Shown piece after piece: positions 33,390-45,269 of a DNA stretch of 64,000 bases; positions within the stretch are counted from its first letter, which is position 1; each line of letters opens with the position of its first letter. This DNA comes from Paraescarpia echinospica (lineage: Eukaryota; Annelida; Polychaeta; Sabellida; Siboglinidae), in contig CM034537.1 in the NCBI GenBank assembly GCA_020002185.1, positions 66,026,539 through 66,090,538 of the forward strand, written 5' to 3'. The notes below the pieces were generated by a model. That model was not told the DNA's origin and did no database searches. It worked only from the letters and a program-made list of their open reading frames with translations. A program made the position numbers and the translations under genes.

Positions 33390-34200
33390 CTACAACATCA
33401 CCAACACGAGAGAGATGCAAACTCCACCATCAGCAGTTTTTCCATTAATTTCACCAAAATGAAACATGAATGAACAAACTAGCATGTCATGGTGAATACT
33501 TTGTAAGTTTGCTTTTCATAAAATTATCTGGAAACGTTGAGGAGCAAAAATCCTGGACAAACTGCTGCATATGGTAGCAGAACATCTGGGCATGCTTCTC
33601 GACAAGTTTCTACGTTACTTCTAGTTATAATACAAGACCAACACAGAGCAGTATCACTGCATTGATGATTATTTTGCTCCATCTACTGTGGCAACAGTGA
33701 AGGAGTCTGAAAACGCAATTGGAATTAACATATCCCGGCACCCTCAGACGTATTAGTCCATTATTCGGGGCCCACCTTAATTGGGGGCAAATTAAAAAAC
33801 ATGAATTACCTGTGATCAGCCTCTTGTATATTGCTCTCATTTTCAGTGACACGTACCTTTGTAAAGTGACTTTCCTAACAGTGGCAAATTGAGCTAAGTT
33901 GGTTACAATTAAGTTATTCATTCATGTAAAAACGGAGTTTAATAATAATAAACATTCTTTATTTATGATAACCTTATAAAATATACATTTTATCTTCCTA
34001 AGAGTTGTGTGTTTAAAACAAATATACAGATAAAATTATGTAAAACTGCTAAACAAATTAATTATATAAAGGACTATTTGTATAATGCAGTAGCAATATA
34101 TTAAACAAATTAATAGATATTTTAAAAATTAGAACTGCACAAAGAATATTGATAAAATATATAGCATCAATAAATAAACTAAAAAAAGTGCTGTTAAAGT
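33390..34200. other. no recognisable exon; ureG 5' flank or first intron
   Basis: AT-rich sequence upstream of ureG exon A. The missing first exon could be here, but I found no ATG followed by a convincing phase-1 donor. Confidence 0.3.
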
Positions 34201-34204
34201 GTTC

Positions 34205-34860
34205 ATTGTGTTTCGGTACACTGTTGTTTAGTCGAAGATGTTGCACATATATATATATTATATATATATGAGGCTTTAAAAGCACTTACAGGAATACAGT
34301 TTCTTATTTCTGGATTGAGACTGTTCCACACTTGGACGCCATCAACAGCCATACTGTTCTTTAAAAAGTTGGTTTGTGCTCTTGGAACATACAAATCATC
34401 TCTTGCATTCGATGCGTTGTTCTAGTCGAAATGTTCGAGACAGACTTGAATAACGCACACGTGTAATTTGGAGCCTGTCCCTTTACTGCTTTGTACACGA
34501 ACTGCGCCTGTCGGCATTTCGTGAGCTATGGTAGTGGCAGCCAATTTAGTTGTTTCAATAGTGGAGCATTGGAGCTCTCTATTCAGTGTCTGTTATGATT
34601 CTGGCAGCACATCTTTGTAGTTTGTAGATGCCTACTGATGAGTTTACATTGCCCCACATCCAGACTGTGTTGCAGTAACCCATGTGTGGCAAAATATAAT
34701 GGTTGTAGAACATCTTCCTTGCTTGGTATGGAAGGTATTTCTTTATTCTGCAGAGAAATGCGAGGTTTCTTTCAATCATGTTGTGTGTCTTGTGCACATG
34801 AGCATTCCAGGTGAGGAAATGACCTACTTGAAGCTTGTTTGTCACTCTTCCTCCCAATGC
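34205..34860 (-). pseudogene. LINE RT C-terminal fragment
   Basis: The minus strand reads LTWNAHVHKT..NLAFLCRIKKYLP, YILPHMGYCNTVW and LQRCAARIITD. After a break it reads VPRAQTNFLKNSMAVDGVQV and WNSLNPEIRN. These are the post-RT blocks of an L2/CR1-like LINE. Stops and a shift separate the parts. Confidence 0.7.
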
Positions 34861-35958
34861 ATAATGGGTACTGGATATAGTATTGGATATAGTATTGGAT
34901 ATCAGCGATAGAAATAAGCCAGAATATTTACTTGTCCGCCGGACAAGTACGTTTTGAAATCTACTTGTCCGCCAAAATGTTAACTTGTCCGAGTGTTTCG
35001 AATCTTCGAAAAAACTTTAAAAGTCTGTCTTATTGTTATGACAACAACACAATGTTCCTGCTGTTTCGTTGCATGTACATCTGAGTGACTTGTGATCAAA
35101 GACACAATTTGATTTAATCTGCAAATTTTGAAATTGCAAAATTATATTTGCAACTATTTTCCGGTCCATTATTATTCATCACGAATATTAAAATTAGACA
35201 TGTTACATGATGTATACATATATTTTAGTGATGCTGATATGAACGCTTTTATATAAATAATTATTACAATGATAGGAATGAGACAATTGTTTCATTGCTA
35301 TTTGTTTTATAATGTTGCAAAAACTGTTTATGTTTAATATGGTATATATATATAACATATAACACTGCTGTAAAATGTTGGCATCAGTTTGTCATTGAAG
35401 ATGCCACTCAACCATCCGGAACACGACCAATGCAAAGCCAGGAAATGTTGTCACAAAATCATAATAAACTACATCATCTGATAATATTTTGTTAAACCTC
35501 TATGAACTTCAATATTAACAAAGTTCTGTATTTTACAAACGAAGATAATATTCAATTGATCATCAGCAAACAAACGCATATTTTTTCCTAAATATTATAT
35601 TACCATTTCAATGATGATAAAACAGTTTTAACGGTGCCTGAATTACATTTACCAGGCGGAAAATAATTTATAGATTTAGTTACGTCGTAACGTTGCTGCC
35701 GCGTGCAGACCGCCGTAGTTGGCGGAAGCCGACATGTCAACCAAGGAGCCTCTATTTGGACAGGAGGCTTCACTGAGCGAGAAAATGGCAGTCTACACTG
35801 AAGGTTTTTGTCCGCCATTCGGGAGGCAAGCGCATGCGCCTGCAGCGCGCGATGTTAACGTATTTGATCAGTTACCTCATTTCATCAGAATAATCACCAA
35901 GCTGTGGTGTGTCATATAAAATGAAATACATTAATGTAATCAATGAAGTTTTTTACCT

Positions 35959-38900
35959 TCTTCTTCTTCTATGTGCCATGTCTGTCACAGGCGTTGGCGA
36001 TCATGGCCCTCCATACCGCATGGTTGTGTGTAGTTTGTAGCAGTTCTGTTGTGCTCCTTCCACACCATGTTGAGAGACTATCTATTATTTTTATTCTCTG
36101 GCGTCCTCTGGATCTTTTTCCTTCTATCTTTCCTGTTGTTACTATTTGTTCTAACTTTTTCTTTCTCATGACATGGCCTATAAATCGTGCTTGTTGTGTT
36201 CTAACTTTGTTGATGATCTTTCTTTTTGATTTGGCTGTCCTAAGGATGACTTCATTGCTTTGCTTTGCAGTCCATGGCACTCGCAGCATTCTTCTTAAGA
36301 ACCACATTTCAGTGGCTTCTATGTTTTTTTTGGATCTTTTGGTTATTGTCCAGGATTCACATCCATATAGCAATATGGGCTCTATGTAACATTGCAGTAC
36401 ACGTTTTCTCACTTCAATTGATATATTTTTATTTGTTAAAATGTTTTTCATGTGGTGAAAAGCTGTTTTGGCTTGAGCAATTCTTCTTTTTATCTCATCG
36501 TTGCATCGACCGTCGGATGTTATTAGTGATCCCAGATAATTAAACGTTCGGACTTGCTTCAAAACAGTGCCATATGCTATCACGTTGCATGTTGGAGTGT
36601 AATTTTTCTTTGAGATGACCATGATTTCTGTTTTCTTTTTGTTCATGGACAGATCTTTTTTCTCACTTTCCCTTATTACTGTATCTAGCATCTGTTGTAG
36701 ATCTATTTCGTTCTCAGCAATCAGTACCGTGTCGTCTGCATATTGTAAATAATTCATGTTGTATCCCCCTACTTGAATGCCTGGCATATCTTCTAATGTG
36801 CGTAAGATAATCTCACTGTATAGTGAAAAGAGATCGGGTGATAGGACACACCCTTGTCTTACACCACGTTTTATTTCTTGAAATTTACTGATGTCATTTT
36901 CTATTCGTATTGCTGCTGTTTGTTCCCAGTACAGCTTTCTCACAATTCTCAGATCTTTCCCATCAATGTTCAAACTTTCCAGCATTGATATGATTTCTTC
37001 ATGACGAACTCTGTCAAATGCCTTTGTGTAATCAATAAAACATACATACAGATCTTTCTGCACTTCCAGTGCTCTCTCAATCAGTGTTCGTAGGATGTAT
37101 ATTGCATTATTTGTACCTTTATCTTCTACAAATCCACATTGTTCTTCAGCAATTTCTGGCTTTATTTTGTTTCTCATTCTGGTCATAATAATTTTAAGCA
37201 ACATCTTGGTGAAGTGACTCATGAGACTAATTGTACGGTGTAGTTCACATTTAATTGCACCTGGTTTCTTTGGTATTGCTACAAAAATGGATCTGGATAA
37301 ATCAGTTGGGATTCGTCCGCTGTCATATATTTTGTTCAAGAAGTCTGTTACTATATCAATACCAAATTCCTCTAAACACTCAATCATTTCAATGGTAATA
37401 TTATTTGGTCCAGCAGCTTTTTCCTTTTTCATTGATCTGATGGCTTTTCGAACCTCGTCCTTCAATATAGGAGGACCATCAAAGTTCTTCTTAATTGATG
37501 GTCTTTCACCCCTTTCATCATCGTACAGTTCACCAATATATTCTGACCATCTCTCGAGTATTTTGTCTTTGTCCATTATTATGTTTCCTTCTTTAGATTT
37601 CAGGCAACCTGTAGCTGAGCATGTTCTTTTCCCTGTGATTTCTCTTATTCTAGCATGCATGGATTTTGTGTCGTGCTTATTCTTCTGTTCAATTTCTTTG
37701 CATTTTTCATTAAGCCATTCCTCTTTCGCTAGATTACATTTGGCCATTATATCCTTGTTCATTGCTACATATGCATCATGATTTTGCTTAATTTTCCTCC
37801 TTTCATCCATCAACTTTAGAATATCGTCAGTCATCCATTTTTTCTTTGCTTTTCTGCATTGCCTAGGAATAGTTTCTTCTGCAGCCTGTGTTATTGATTC
37901 CTTCATTTGTTCCCATTGGTCGTCCACATCTTGAATGTCATTCAGAACATTGAAACTGTTTTGTATTGCTACATTGAATTTCTCTTTGATCGCTGAATCT
38001 GATTTTAGTATATTCATATCTAGTTTCAGGTTCCTTGTTGCTCTTTTCCTTTTCTTCAGTTTCAATCGGAACTTGGCTCGCACTGGCACATGATCGGAAT
38101 CGCAGTCTGCCCCGGGAAAGGTTTTTGCCACCAGTAGGGCATTTCTAAATCTTTTATTGACCAGGATATAATCAATTTGGTTCCGTGTACAGTCTCCTGG
38201 ACTTTTCCAAGTCCAAAGTCTTCTTGGGTGTTGTTGGAACCAGGTGTTTCCTACAATCATGTCATGAGATTTTGCCCACTCTATTAGTTTATCTCCTCTC
38301 ACATTTCTGCTCCCCAGGCCATATGGTCCAACTATGTCTTCGCATCTTCCCTCACCAACTTTAGCATTAAAGTCTCCCATAACTATTACAATCTCCTGTG
38401 ATTTGCAATGTGATTTTGCTAATTCAAGATCATTATAAAATGTCTCGTGCTCTTCATCAGATTTGTCTGCGGTTGGTGCGTACACTTGTATGATGTTAAT
38501 GTTAAATGGTTTGCCACTGATTTTCACCAAGAGGATGCAATCCGATATGGTCCAGTATCCTAGTATGCATTTTGCTCTTTCTTCATCCAACATAATTCCA
38601 ACTCCTCTTTCATGTTTATCGCCTCCTGAGTAAATTATTGTGTTATTATCTGATGTCATCAGACCTGCCCCTGTCCATCTAACTTCACACATTCCCATTA
38701 TATTTATCCCCAATCTTGTCGCTTCTTGTTTGATGTTTTCTAGTTTTACTTTCTGATATAGAGTTCTTACATTCCATGTAGCAATATTCAAAATCTCTCT
38801 GTTGTACACAGTAGCTGGATGACGATCTGGCGTCACCTGTCGCACATGACTATCCCTACCGAGCGAGGTGGTCGTGTCAAAACTGTCAGAACAACCGTTC

Positions 38901-39314
38901 ACGCTGTTAACGTTATCTTCTGTGGTTTTGTGGGTCATGATTGTCTTGGGAAAGATACAGCAGTGGTTTCCCATTGCCTTCTGCCGGTTTTTGATTTGGT
39001 TTACTCCAAAGAACAGTAGCTCGTACTGAGCTGTGCTCGCCGTCGTTGTCCATGCAACTGGATCTTCCGCCGCCGGAACTGAGGGGACATGCTGTCCATC
39101 ACATCCTCTGCTTTGCTATTTGCCCCATAGCTGGAACATGATTAGTGAGGGTCGGGACGTGTCCACACACTGGTGGGCCCTGCACCCTGCACATATCGGG
39201 CTCATGCTGCTCCGCCAAGGTTTTTCGTGGCTGGACCACTAGATCCCATGCAGGTTTGGCCTGGAGCCGCAAGGTGTCCAGTTACCATATGGTGTCGCAA
39301 GGAGGCACTGCATA
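35959..39314 (-). mobile_element. RTE-like LINE, apparently intact, with 13-bp target duplication
   Basis: A 3356-bp insertion flanked by identical AAGTTTTTTACCT at 35946-35958 and 39315-39327. The 3' end (low coordinates) carries a (GAA)n tail on the minus strand, as RTE-type elements do. It holds one long ORF preceded by about 340 bp of leader. It sits inside the inverted-repeat element at 34903-40400, so it inserted later. Confidence 0.9.
35969..38974 (-). CDS. RTE-like LINE polyprotein: endonuclease and reverse transcriptase
   Basis: A 1001-residue open frame without interruption. The AP-type endonuclease occupies about residues 60-310, with IATWNVRTLYQ, MCEVRWTGAG, VMGDFNAKVG and CDSDHVPV. 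Reverse transcriptase lies in about 480-780, with EKAAGPNNITIEM, FIDYTKAFDRVRHEEI, GVRQGCVLSPDLFSLY and the catalytic YADD. The C-terminal tail holds RRMLRVPWTAK, FIGHVMRKK and a final HAVWRAMIANACDRHGT. Proteins of this kind are often mislabelled craniofacial development protein 2. It would nick DNA and reverse-transcribe its own RNA at the target. All catalytic blocks and both borders are intact, so recent and possibly present activity is plausible. Confidence 0.93.
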   Translation of the reverse strand: MGNHCCIFPKTIMTHKTTEDNVNSVNGCSDSFDTTTSLGRDSHVRQVTPDRHPATVYNREILNIATWNVRTLYQKVKLENIKQEATRLGINIMGMCEVRWTGAGLMTSDNNTIIYSGGDKHERGVGIMLDEERAKCILGYWTISDCILLVKISGKPFNINIIQVYAPTADKSDEEHETFYNDLELAKSHCKSQEIVIVMGDFNAKVGEGRCEDIVGPYGLGSRNVRGDKLIEWAKSHDMIVGNTWFQQHPRRLWTWKSPGDCTRNQIDYILVNKRFRNALLVAKTFPGADCDSDHVPVRAKFRLKLKKRKRATRNLKLDMNILKSDSAIKEKFNVAIQNSFNVLNDIQDVDDQWEQMKESITQAAEETIPRQCRKAKKKWMTDDILKLMDERRKIKQNHDAYVAMNKDIMAKCNLAKEEWLNEKCKEIEQKNKHDTKSMHARIREITGKRTCSATGCLKSKEGNIIMDKDKILERWSEYIGELYDDERGERPSIKKNFDGPPILKDEVRKAIRSMKKEKAAGPNNITIEMIECLEEFGIDIVTDFLNKIYDSGRIPTDLSRSIFVAIPKKPGAIKCELHRTISLMSHFTKMLLKIIMTRMRNKIKPEIAEEQCGFVEDKGTNNAIYILRTLIERALEVQKDLYVCFIDYTKAFDRVRHEEIISMLESLNIDGKDLRIVRKLYWEQTAAIRIENDISKFQEIKRGVRQGCVLSPDLFSLYSEIILRTLEDMPGIQVGGYNMNYLQYADDTVLIAENEIDLQQMLDTVIRESEKKDLSMNKKKTEIMVISKKNYTPTCNVIAYGTVLKQVRTFNYLGSLITSDGRCNDEIKRRIAQAKTAFHHMKNILTNKNISIEVRKRVLQCYIEPILLYGCESWTITKRSKKNIEATEMWFLRRMLRVPWTAKQSNEVILRTAKSKRKIINKVRTQQARFIGHVMRKKKLEQIVTTGKIEGKRSRGRQRIKIIDSLSTWCGRSTTELLQTTHNHAVWRAMIANACDRHGT

Positions 39315-40524
39315 AGTTTTTTACCTATCACAATTCAAATAATGAAATTTGCAAACAAAACACGTAGAAACGTTGCAATTATTTATTGAGCCATCTGAAC
39401 TTCGTAGAGTTTCATCAGAATAATCATCAGACTGTACCACTTATTATATAATTCAAATATTGAGGTTATCGTTGAAAATGTTGAGCAATGGTAATGCAAA
39501 GAACTGCATTTTCTGCACGCGTATGGTCTGGTTTGGCGCAACTTCAGAATGGCGGACGAACTGCTTACGTACTTTCCTCGAACAATGTAGATAGCGCGCA
39601 CTGCACCGTCTTGTATTGATATACGGTCTTTGATGTCAACGGCGGTTGGCGCCTCGTCCCGGGCCGCGCGTCTTGCATAATTCGTTTTCGAAAACTCGCA
39701 ATTTATGGTTAAAATAAATGTTACATAGATACAACACTTCTGAAATTTCATTAATATTCCGTTTATCAACCAGCACCATAGATTTACCGGAGAGCCAGTT
39801 ACAAGTTTTGAAAACTGTCACCGATCTGGACTGGATCGGCTAACGACGTTCGATGACTTGGTCTTGGAAGACTGCCGAGTCCGCGTGGTTTAAGCGTAAT
39901 AATGGTTAAAACTATGTAATTATTCAAATAACAGGTAGCGATACAAAGTCTACTATTTCCAAAGTTCATCAAATATGATTCATGAGCGGAAGCAAGTTGT
40001 ACGTCGGCCAAACTGAACGATTTACGATTGTGTTAAATACAGCCTCGATCAATGATGGCTGATGCGGGGTCTGTTCTACGCGTATGACAGAGCTAGGTCG
40101 GTGCGCTCAGCGGATGATCCTGTTAACGCAGGCACTAACTTCGGTCGAACACTGACGTACAACACACTGGCGGCGGAACGACAAGACGCCGACACACTAA
40201 CGAAATTGGAATGCGCGCGATTGCTAGTGAACTTCATTTACGTTTGAATTTCCTCAAATAAAAAGTTTGCAATGTTGCATGCGTCACTATTTAATGTAAA
40301 TTTTCACTTGTCCACCGGATAACCATGTAGAGTCATTTTACTTGTCCGAGCCAAAAATCACTTGTCCCGGACAAACGGACAAGTGCTATTTCGAACGCTG
40401 GATATAGTACTGGATATAGTACTGGATATAGTGCACTTTTGAATGGTAATAATTGGTTGTGTGCCAAGAGGACTGAACAAACTCACAGATGTGACGTGAA
40501 ATCAAAATGGTTTAGAAGCACTGT

Positions 40525-41818
40525 TCTAACTCAGTCACATTGTCTAGTCTCCTAATGCAACCATACTGTCTAGTCTCTGATACAACCACACTGTCTAGTC
40601 TCTAATACAACCACACTGTCTAGCATCTAATACAACCATACTCTCTAGTCTCTAATGCAACTACACTGTGTAGTCTCTAATGCAACCACACTATCTAGTC
40701 TCTAGACAACTGCACTGTCTAGTCTCTAATACAACCATACTCTCCAGTCTCTAATGAATCTACACTGTGTAGTCTCTAATGCAACTGCACTGTCTAGTAT
40801 ATAACACAACCACACTGTCTAGTCTCTAATACAACCCCACTGTCTAGTCTCTAATGCAACCACACTGTCTAGTCTCTAATACAACCACACTGTCTAGTCT
40901 CTAGACAACTGCACTGTCTAGTCTCTAATACAACCATACTCTCTAATCTCTAATGCATCTACACTGTGTAGTCTCTAATGCAACTGCACTGTCTAGTATA
41001 TAACACAACCACACTGTCTAGTCTCTAATACAACCCCACTGTCTAGTCTCTAATGCAACCACACTGTCTAGTCTCTAATACAACCACACTGTCTAGTCTC
41101 TAATACAACCACACTGTCTAGTATCTAATACAACCACACTGTCTAGTCTCTAATACAACCACACTGTCTAGTATATAACACAACCACACTGTCTAGTCTC
41201 TAATACAACCACACTGTCTAGTATATAACACAATCACACTGTCTAGTATCTAATACAACCACACTGTCTAGTATACAACACAACCACACTGTCTGGTCTC
41301 TAATGCAGCCACACTGTCTAGTCTCTAATGCAACAACACGTTCTAATCTCTAATTCAACTACACTATCTAGTCTCTAATGCAACCACACTGTCTAGTATA
41401 TAATACAACCACACTGTCTTGTCTCTAATACAACCGCACTGTCTAGTATATAACACAACCACACTGTCTAGTCTCTAGTGCAACCACACTGTCTAGTCTA
41501 ATGCAACCACACTGTCTAGTATATAATACAACCACACTGTCTAGTCTCTAATACAACCACACTGTCCAGTCTCTAATGCAACCACACTGTCTAGTATCTA
41601 ATGCAACCACACTGTCTAATCTCTAATGCAACCACACTGTCTAGTCTCTAATGTAACAACACTTTCTAGTCTCTAATTCAACTACACTGTCTAGTCTCTA
41701 ATGCAACCACACTGTCTAGTCTCTAACACAACCACACTGTCTAGTATATAACACAACCACACTGTCTAGTCTCTAATACAACCATACTGTCTAGTCTCTA
41801 ATACAACCACACCGTCTA
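40525..41818. repeat. 25-bp minisatellite (~51 copies)
   Basis: Units of CTAGTCTCTAATACAACCAC followed by ACTGT, 25 bp, with variants CTAGTATATAACACAACC and CTAATGCAACC. Blocks of variants repeat in the same order, so larger segments have been duplicated. Confidence 0.95.
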
Positions 41819-41920
41819 GATACCGCAGGGTGAGTTAAATATAGGCTATACAACACGCCGGGCCCGTCTTGCTAGTAGCGCGTCACCAAAAAAACTTGAA
41901 AAAGTACGATGATTTATCGA

Positions 41921-43990
41921 TTTAACAAGATTGAACAAGATTGCCACCCAGAGAATTAACTCTAGGTGGCAGGTGGACAAGGAAGCCCTTTGGCTTATCG
42001 AGAGTCCGACCCTTTTATCTATGTGTATCCCGCCCGTCTGAGGTGTGTCGATTTTATTTTTAAACATATTCACGCTACTAGCACCCACACAATCAGCAGA
42101 TAATCTGTTCTATTCATTTACAGTCCTTTGTGAAAATGAAAACTTTCTTATACCTAATCTACTCTGCTCCTTTGCTAATGTAACTTCATGTCCTCTAGTC
42201 CTTCTATCTTTCTTAATTGAAAAATATATATTTCTATCAATATTTTCATAACCATTCAATATTTTAAACACTTCTATCTGATCTCCTCTCAATCTCCTGG
42301 TCTCTAGTGTTGTTAAACCACATTTTTTTAGGCGTATTTCGTAACTAAGATCCCTCAGTTTTGGCATCATTTTAGTTGCTCTCCTCTGTACTCTTTCTAG
42401 CATATCTATGTCCTTCCTGCGATATGGCCTCCACACTTGAATACAATATTCTAAATGAGGCCTAACTATTGTTTTGTACAGCGGTATTATTAGCTCTTTT
42501 TCCTTATACGTTATGTTTCGCCTAATTAATCCAAGGATTTGATTTCCCTTTGAAGCTGCAATTCCGCATTGCTCTGAAACCTTCATATCAGCACTAATGG
42601 TTAACCCTAAGTCCTTTTTTTTACAGTAGTACTTAGTACAGTACCCCCCATTGTACATTCTACCTCTTCGTTCCCATGTCCTGTGTGGAGGCATTTACAT
42701 TTCCCAAAATTGAACAACATTTGCCACTTTTCAGACCAGTTGATCAACCTGTCAAGATCATCTTGTAAATGCTATCTATCTCCATCACTTTTAATCCTTC
42801 TAAACACTTTTGTATCATCCGCAAATTTCAACACCTTGCTTGTTATTTCATCATCCAAATCGTTGATGTATATTAAGAATAATATAGGTCCTAATACTGA
42901 TCCCTGTGGTACCCCACTCAATACCGATTTCCAGTTTGAAGCCTCCCCATCAACTACTACACGTTGTCTTCTGTCAATCAGCCATTGTTCTATCCAGTTT
43001 ATTATACCATTTCCTATGCCATGGGCCTTTAGTTTCAGCAGTAATATTTGATGTGGTACTTTGTCGAAAGCTTTTTGAAAATCTAAGTAGACGATATCTA
43101 TTGGTGATCCCTCATCTACCCACTTAGTGATGTCTTCCAAAAAACATAACATATTTGTTACACATGACCTTGCTTTAGAAAAACCATGTTGAGATGGGTT
43201 GATCAAGTTTTGTTTAACAAGAAAATCCACCATGTGATCTTTAATTAATCTTTCTAATAATTTGCAAATCACTGATGTTAAACTCACTGGTCTATAGTTC
43301 TCTGACTTGTTTCTCAAACCTTTTTTAAATAACGGTATAATGTTTGCCTCTTTCCATTCTAAAGGAACCACTCCCTCTTCTAATGACAAATTGAAAACTG
43401 TTGCAAGCGGTATGCTAATTTGTTCTACAATTTCCAATAGTAGTTTGGGTGGAATCCCATCCACTCCAGGTGATTTATTATCCTTCATAGCCCTTATTTT
43501 CTTAGCTACCATTTCTGGGGTTACAATTAATTGTCCTAAATAGTCTGAATCTGCCCCCTTGAACTTAGCCTCTGGTACTGGCAGTGAACTAATATCCTCT
43601 CTGGTAAACACTGAACTAAAGTACTCATTCAGGTCTTCTGCCATTAAGAATCCCTCTGATATTATATTTCCAGCACTATCTTCTAGAGGACCGACCTTAT
43701 GTTATGATCTTGAACTTTCTGTTTGCTTCGAACATATGCATAAAAACTCTTGATGTCATGTTTTATATTACTAGCTAATTGTTGTTCATAGCTTCTCTTT
43801 GAATTTTTAATTTCAGCTGTAGCTTGGTTAAGTGCTTCTTTATAACTGTTGTAGTCTTCATCATTTCCAGTACATCTATATGACTTCCACATCATCTGTT
43901 TATACTTAATTTTTCTAATGGCTTCTTTCGATAAGTGTTTCTTTTTGGACCGTTTCTCTTGTTTTTTGAAGGGTACAAATTTAGTGTCCT
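41921..43990 (-). mobile_element. CR1-type LINE copy 2, 5'-truncated
   Basis: Minus-strand RT half of the same CR1 family as at 7640-11605, cut off at the 5' side near 43990. It ends near 41921 in the same AATCTTGTT tandem 3' repeat. It keeps the MMWKSYRC..VGPLEDSAG linker that copy 1 has lost. Confidence 0.88.
41925..43985 (-). pseudogene. CR1 ORF2 fragment (RT domain)
   Basis: The RT frame 43644-42772 is open and shows NKSPGVDGIPPKLLLEIVEQ, NYRPVSLTSVICKLLE, IVYLDFQKAFDKVPHQ, GVPQGSVLGPILFLIYINDL and FADDTKVF. A TAG follows SDGDR, where copy 1 has CAG, and a frameshift lies near 42630. The C-terminal part continues to about 42110. It is not functional. Confidence 0.88.
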
Positions 43991-45088
43991 CTAGTGGGCA
44001 AATGACCTTCTAAGTCCCCCGTCTGGCAAACCGAACAGGGATATCTGAAAATATGCCCCTGCGAATCGAGATTCGATATAATTCACCGAAGGCGAAGCCC
44101 CGTTATTTATAAATCCGCCGCAGAATGGGTAGTTGACGATGACAGGGCGGAGAAGCAGACGACAGCTCTAAAGGGATATCCAAACGGGTAAAATAGCGAT
44201 GCGCTAAATTTATGACCCTTGCAGAACTGACTATGCAAGAATTATTTTATAATTCTGCTTTACCTTGGACAAAGGTGCAGTTATGTGTGTTGTCAACTGC
44301 GGCGTCCGTCATCGCGTCGAGTGAGAGAGAGCCTGAAATTGTTTGGCGCACCCGCGGCAGCGACAATGACCTGTTTGTAAGCGATAGTCTGTTGCTATAA
44401 CTATGCAAATTTGTCGATATTCGCCCAGCCTTCGTTTTGAACAATATTAGACCTACTGCTATTCCGTTATCTTTCAGCACTGAGAAACGTAAGCTAGACT
44501 TGTGTCTTTAGGACGTTCGGCGTAAGTGCTAGATATGCGTGTGAATAGTGATTGCCTCATGCGGTGTAGATGTATATGCATGTATATGCGTGCGTGCATG
44601 AGTGGCAGGAAAGCGTGCGTGCGTGCGTGCGAGCGATCGTATGATTGCACAGAAAATGAAATAGAGCCTATATATACATCTCTAATTAATCAGTCCCAAA
44701 ATCAAACGGAATGCAATTTCAAAAAATAGTCTACTTTTTGTATTTCTTAAATATCTTCGCTTCCCCAAATGTACTGTAGGTCTATAAGGAAAGACAATGT
44801 GAAATGCTGACTTTTTCTCACCGACGCAAATGAGAGAATATATGTGTTGGCATCCGAGTGAAAACAACGATACCACAGGCTATATATGTGTGTGTGTGTG
44901 CGCGCGCGCGTGCGTGCGTGTGTGCGTGCAGTGAAACGTTTTTTTGGAAGTCGTGCAATAATTGTTATACAAAGCATTTGCATAATTTCCTTTTTAAATG
45001 CATTATTTGTTCACTAAAATTGAATCATTTTCAAAGACAGTATATCCTACTAGGACGTATAGGGCCTAAATGTCAAAGTTAAAGTTGT
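43991..45088. other. region between CR1 copy 2 and urease
   Basis: No exon recognised. Two alternating-purine/pyrimidine tracts (GTGCGTGC near 44590-44635; TGTGTGCGCGCG near 44885-44930) could form Z-DNA. The urease promoter should lie to the right of this stretch. Confidence 0.4.
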
Positions 45089-45092
45089 AATG

Positions 45093-45269
45093 AGTGATAT
45101 TTTTACTTATTTCACAGTCAGTTTACCTTTTGTTATCGTGACGTTTCGACTGCTTTCAGCAATCTTCTTCAGACGACTACCACTAGATGATACAAAAATT
45201 AAACTGACTATGAAATAAATAAAAATATCACTCATTTGAACCACCCAGTCTTATGAACCTCTTCACCCA
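45093..45269 (-). mobile_element. small insertion with inverted repeat and 14-bp target duplication
   Basis: The duplicated sequence TTAAAGTTGTAATG flanks it at 45079-45092 and 45270-45283. Its arms (about 45089-45126 and 45197-45236) are inverted copies matching at nearly all of 37 positions. The centre carries a hammerhead-like core on the minus strand. A 14-bp duplication suggests target-primed insertion rather than a cut-and-paste transposon; Penelope-like ends look like this. Confidence 0.65.
45132..45180 (-). ncRNA. hammerhead-ribozyme-like core (Penelope type)
   Basis: On the minus strand, in order: GTAGTCGT (stem I, first strand); CTGAAGA, which fits the CUGANGA box; ATTGCTGAAAGCAGT, a five-pair stem II; GAAA; then C-GTC, the cleavage triplet; and ACGATAAC, which pairs with the first strand over five positions plus two after a mismatch. 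The very short stem III (ACGT) is characteristic of hammerheads in Penelope-like elements. The canonical box has U where this has A, so activity is uncertain. Confidence 0.55.

Larger units (their letters stand above)
34903..40400. mobile_element. inverted-repeat element (copy 1), split by an RTE-like LINE
   Basis: The left end CAGCGATAGAAATAAGCC and the right end, reverse-complemented CAGCGTTCGAAATAGCAC, form imperfect terminal repeats flanked by GATAT on both sides (34898-34902, 40401-40405). Near the left end lies a perfect 19-nt palindrome ACTTGTCCGCCGGACAAGT, and ACTTGTCC blocks recur at the right end. Without the nested LINE it is about 2.1 kb. Copy 2 at 59264-60837 shares both ends and most of the body. 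No transposase is seen. Confidence 0.75.

Noticed and set aside
37221..37781. A 186-codon plus-strand frame
   Set aside because: It is antisense to the endonuclease-RT linker of the intact LINE.
40062..40247. A 61-codon frame conserved between the two inverted-repeat elements (also 60508-60693)
   Set aside because: Replacement and silent differences between the copies are about equal in number, so there is no sign of selection; it follows from the recent common origin of the elements.
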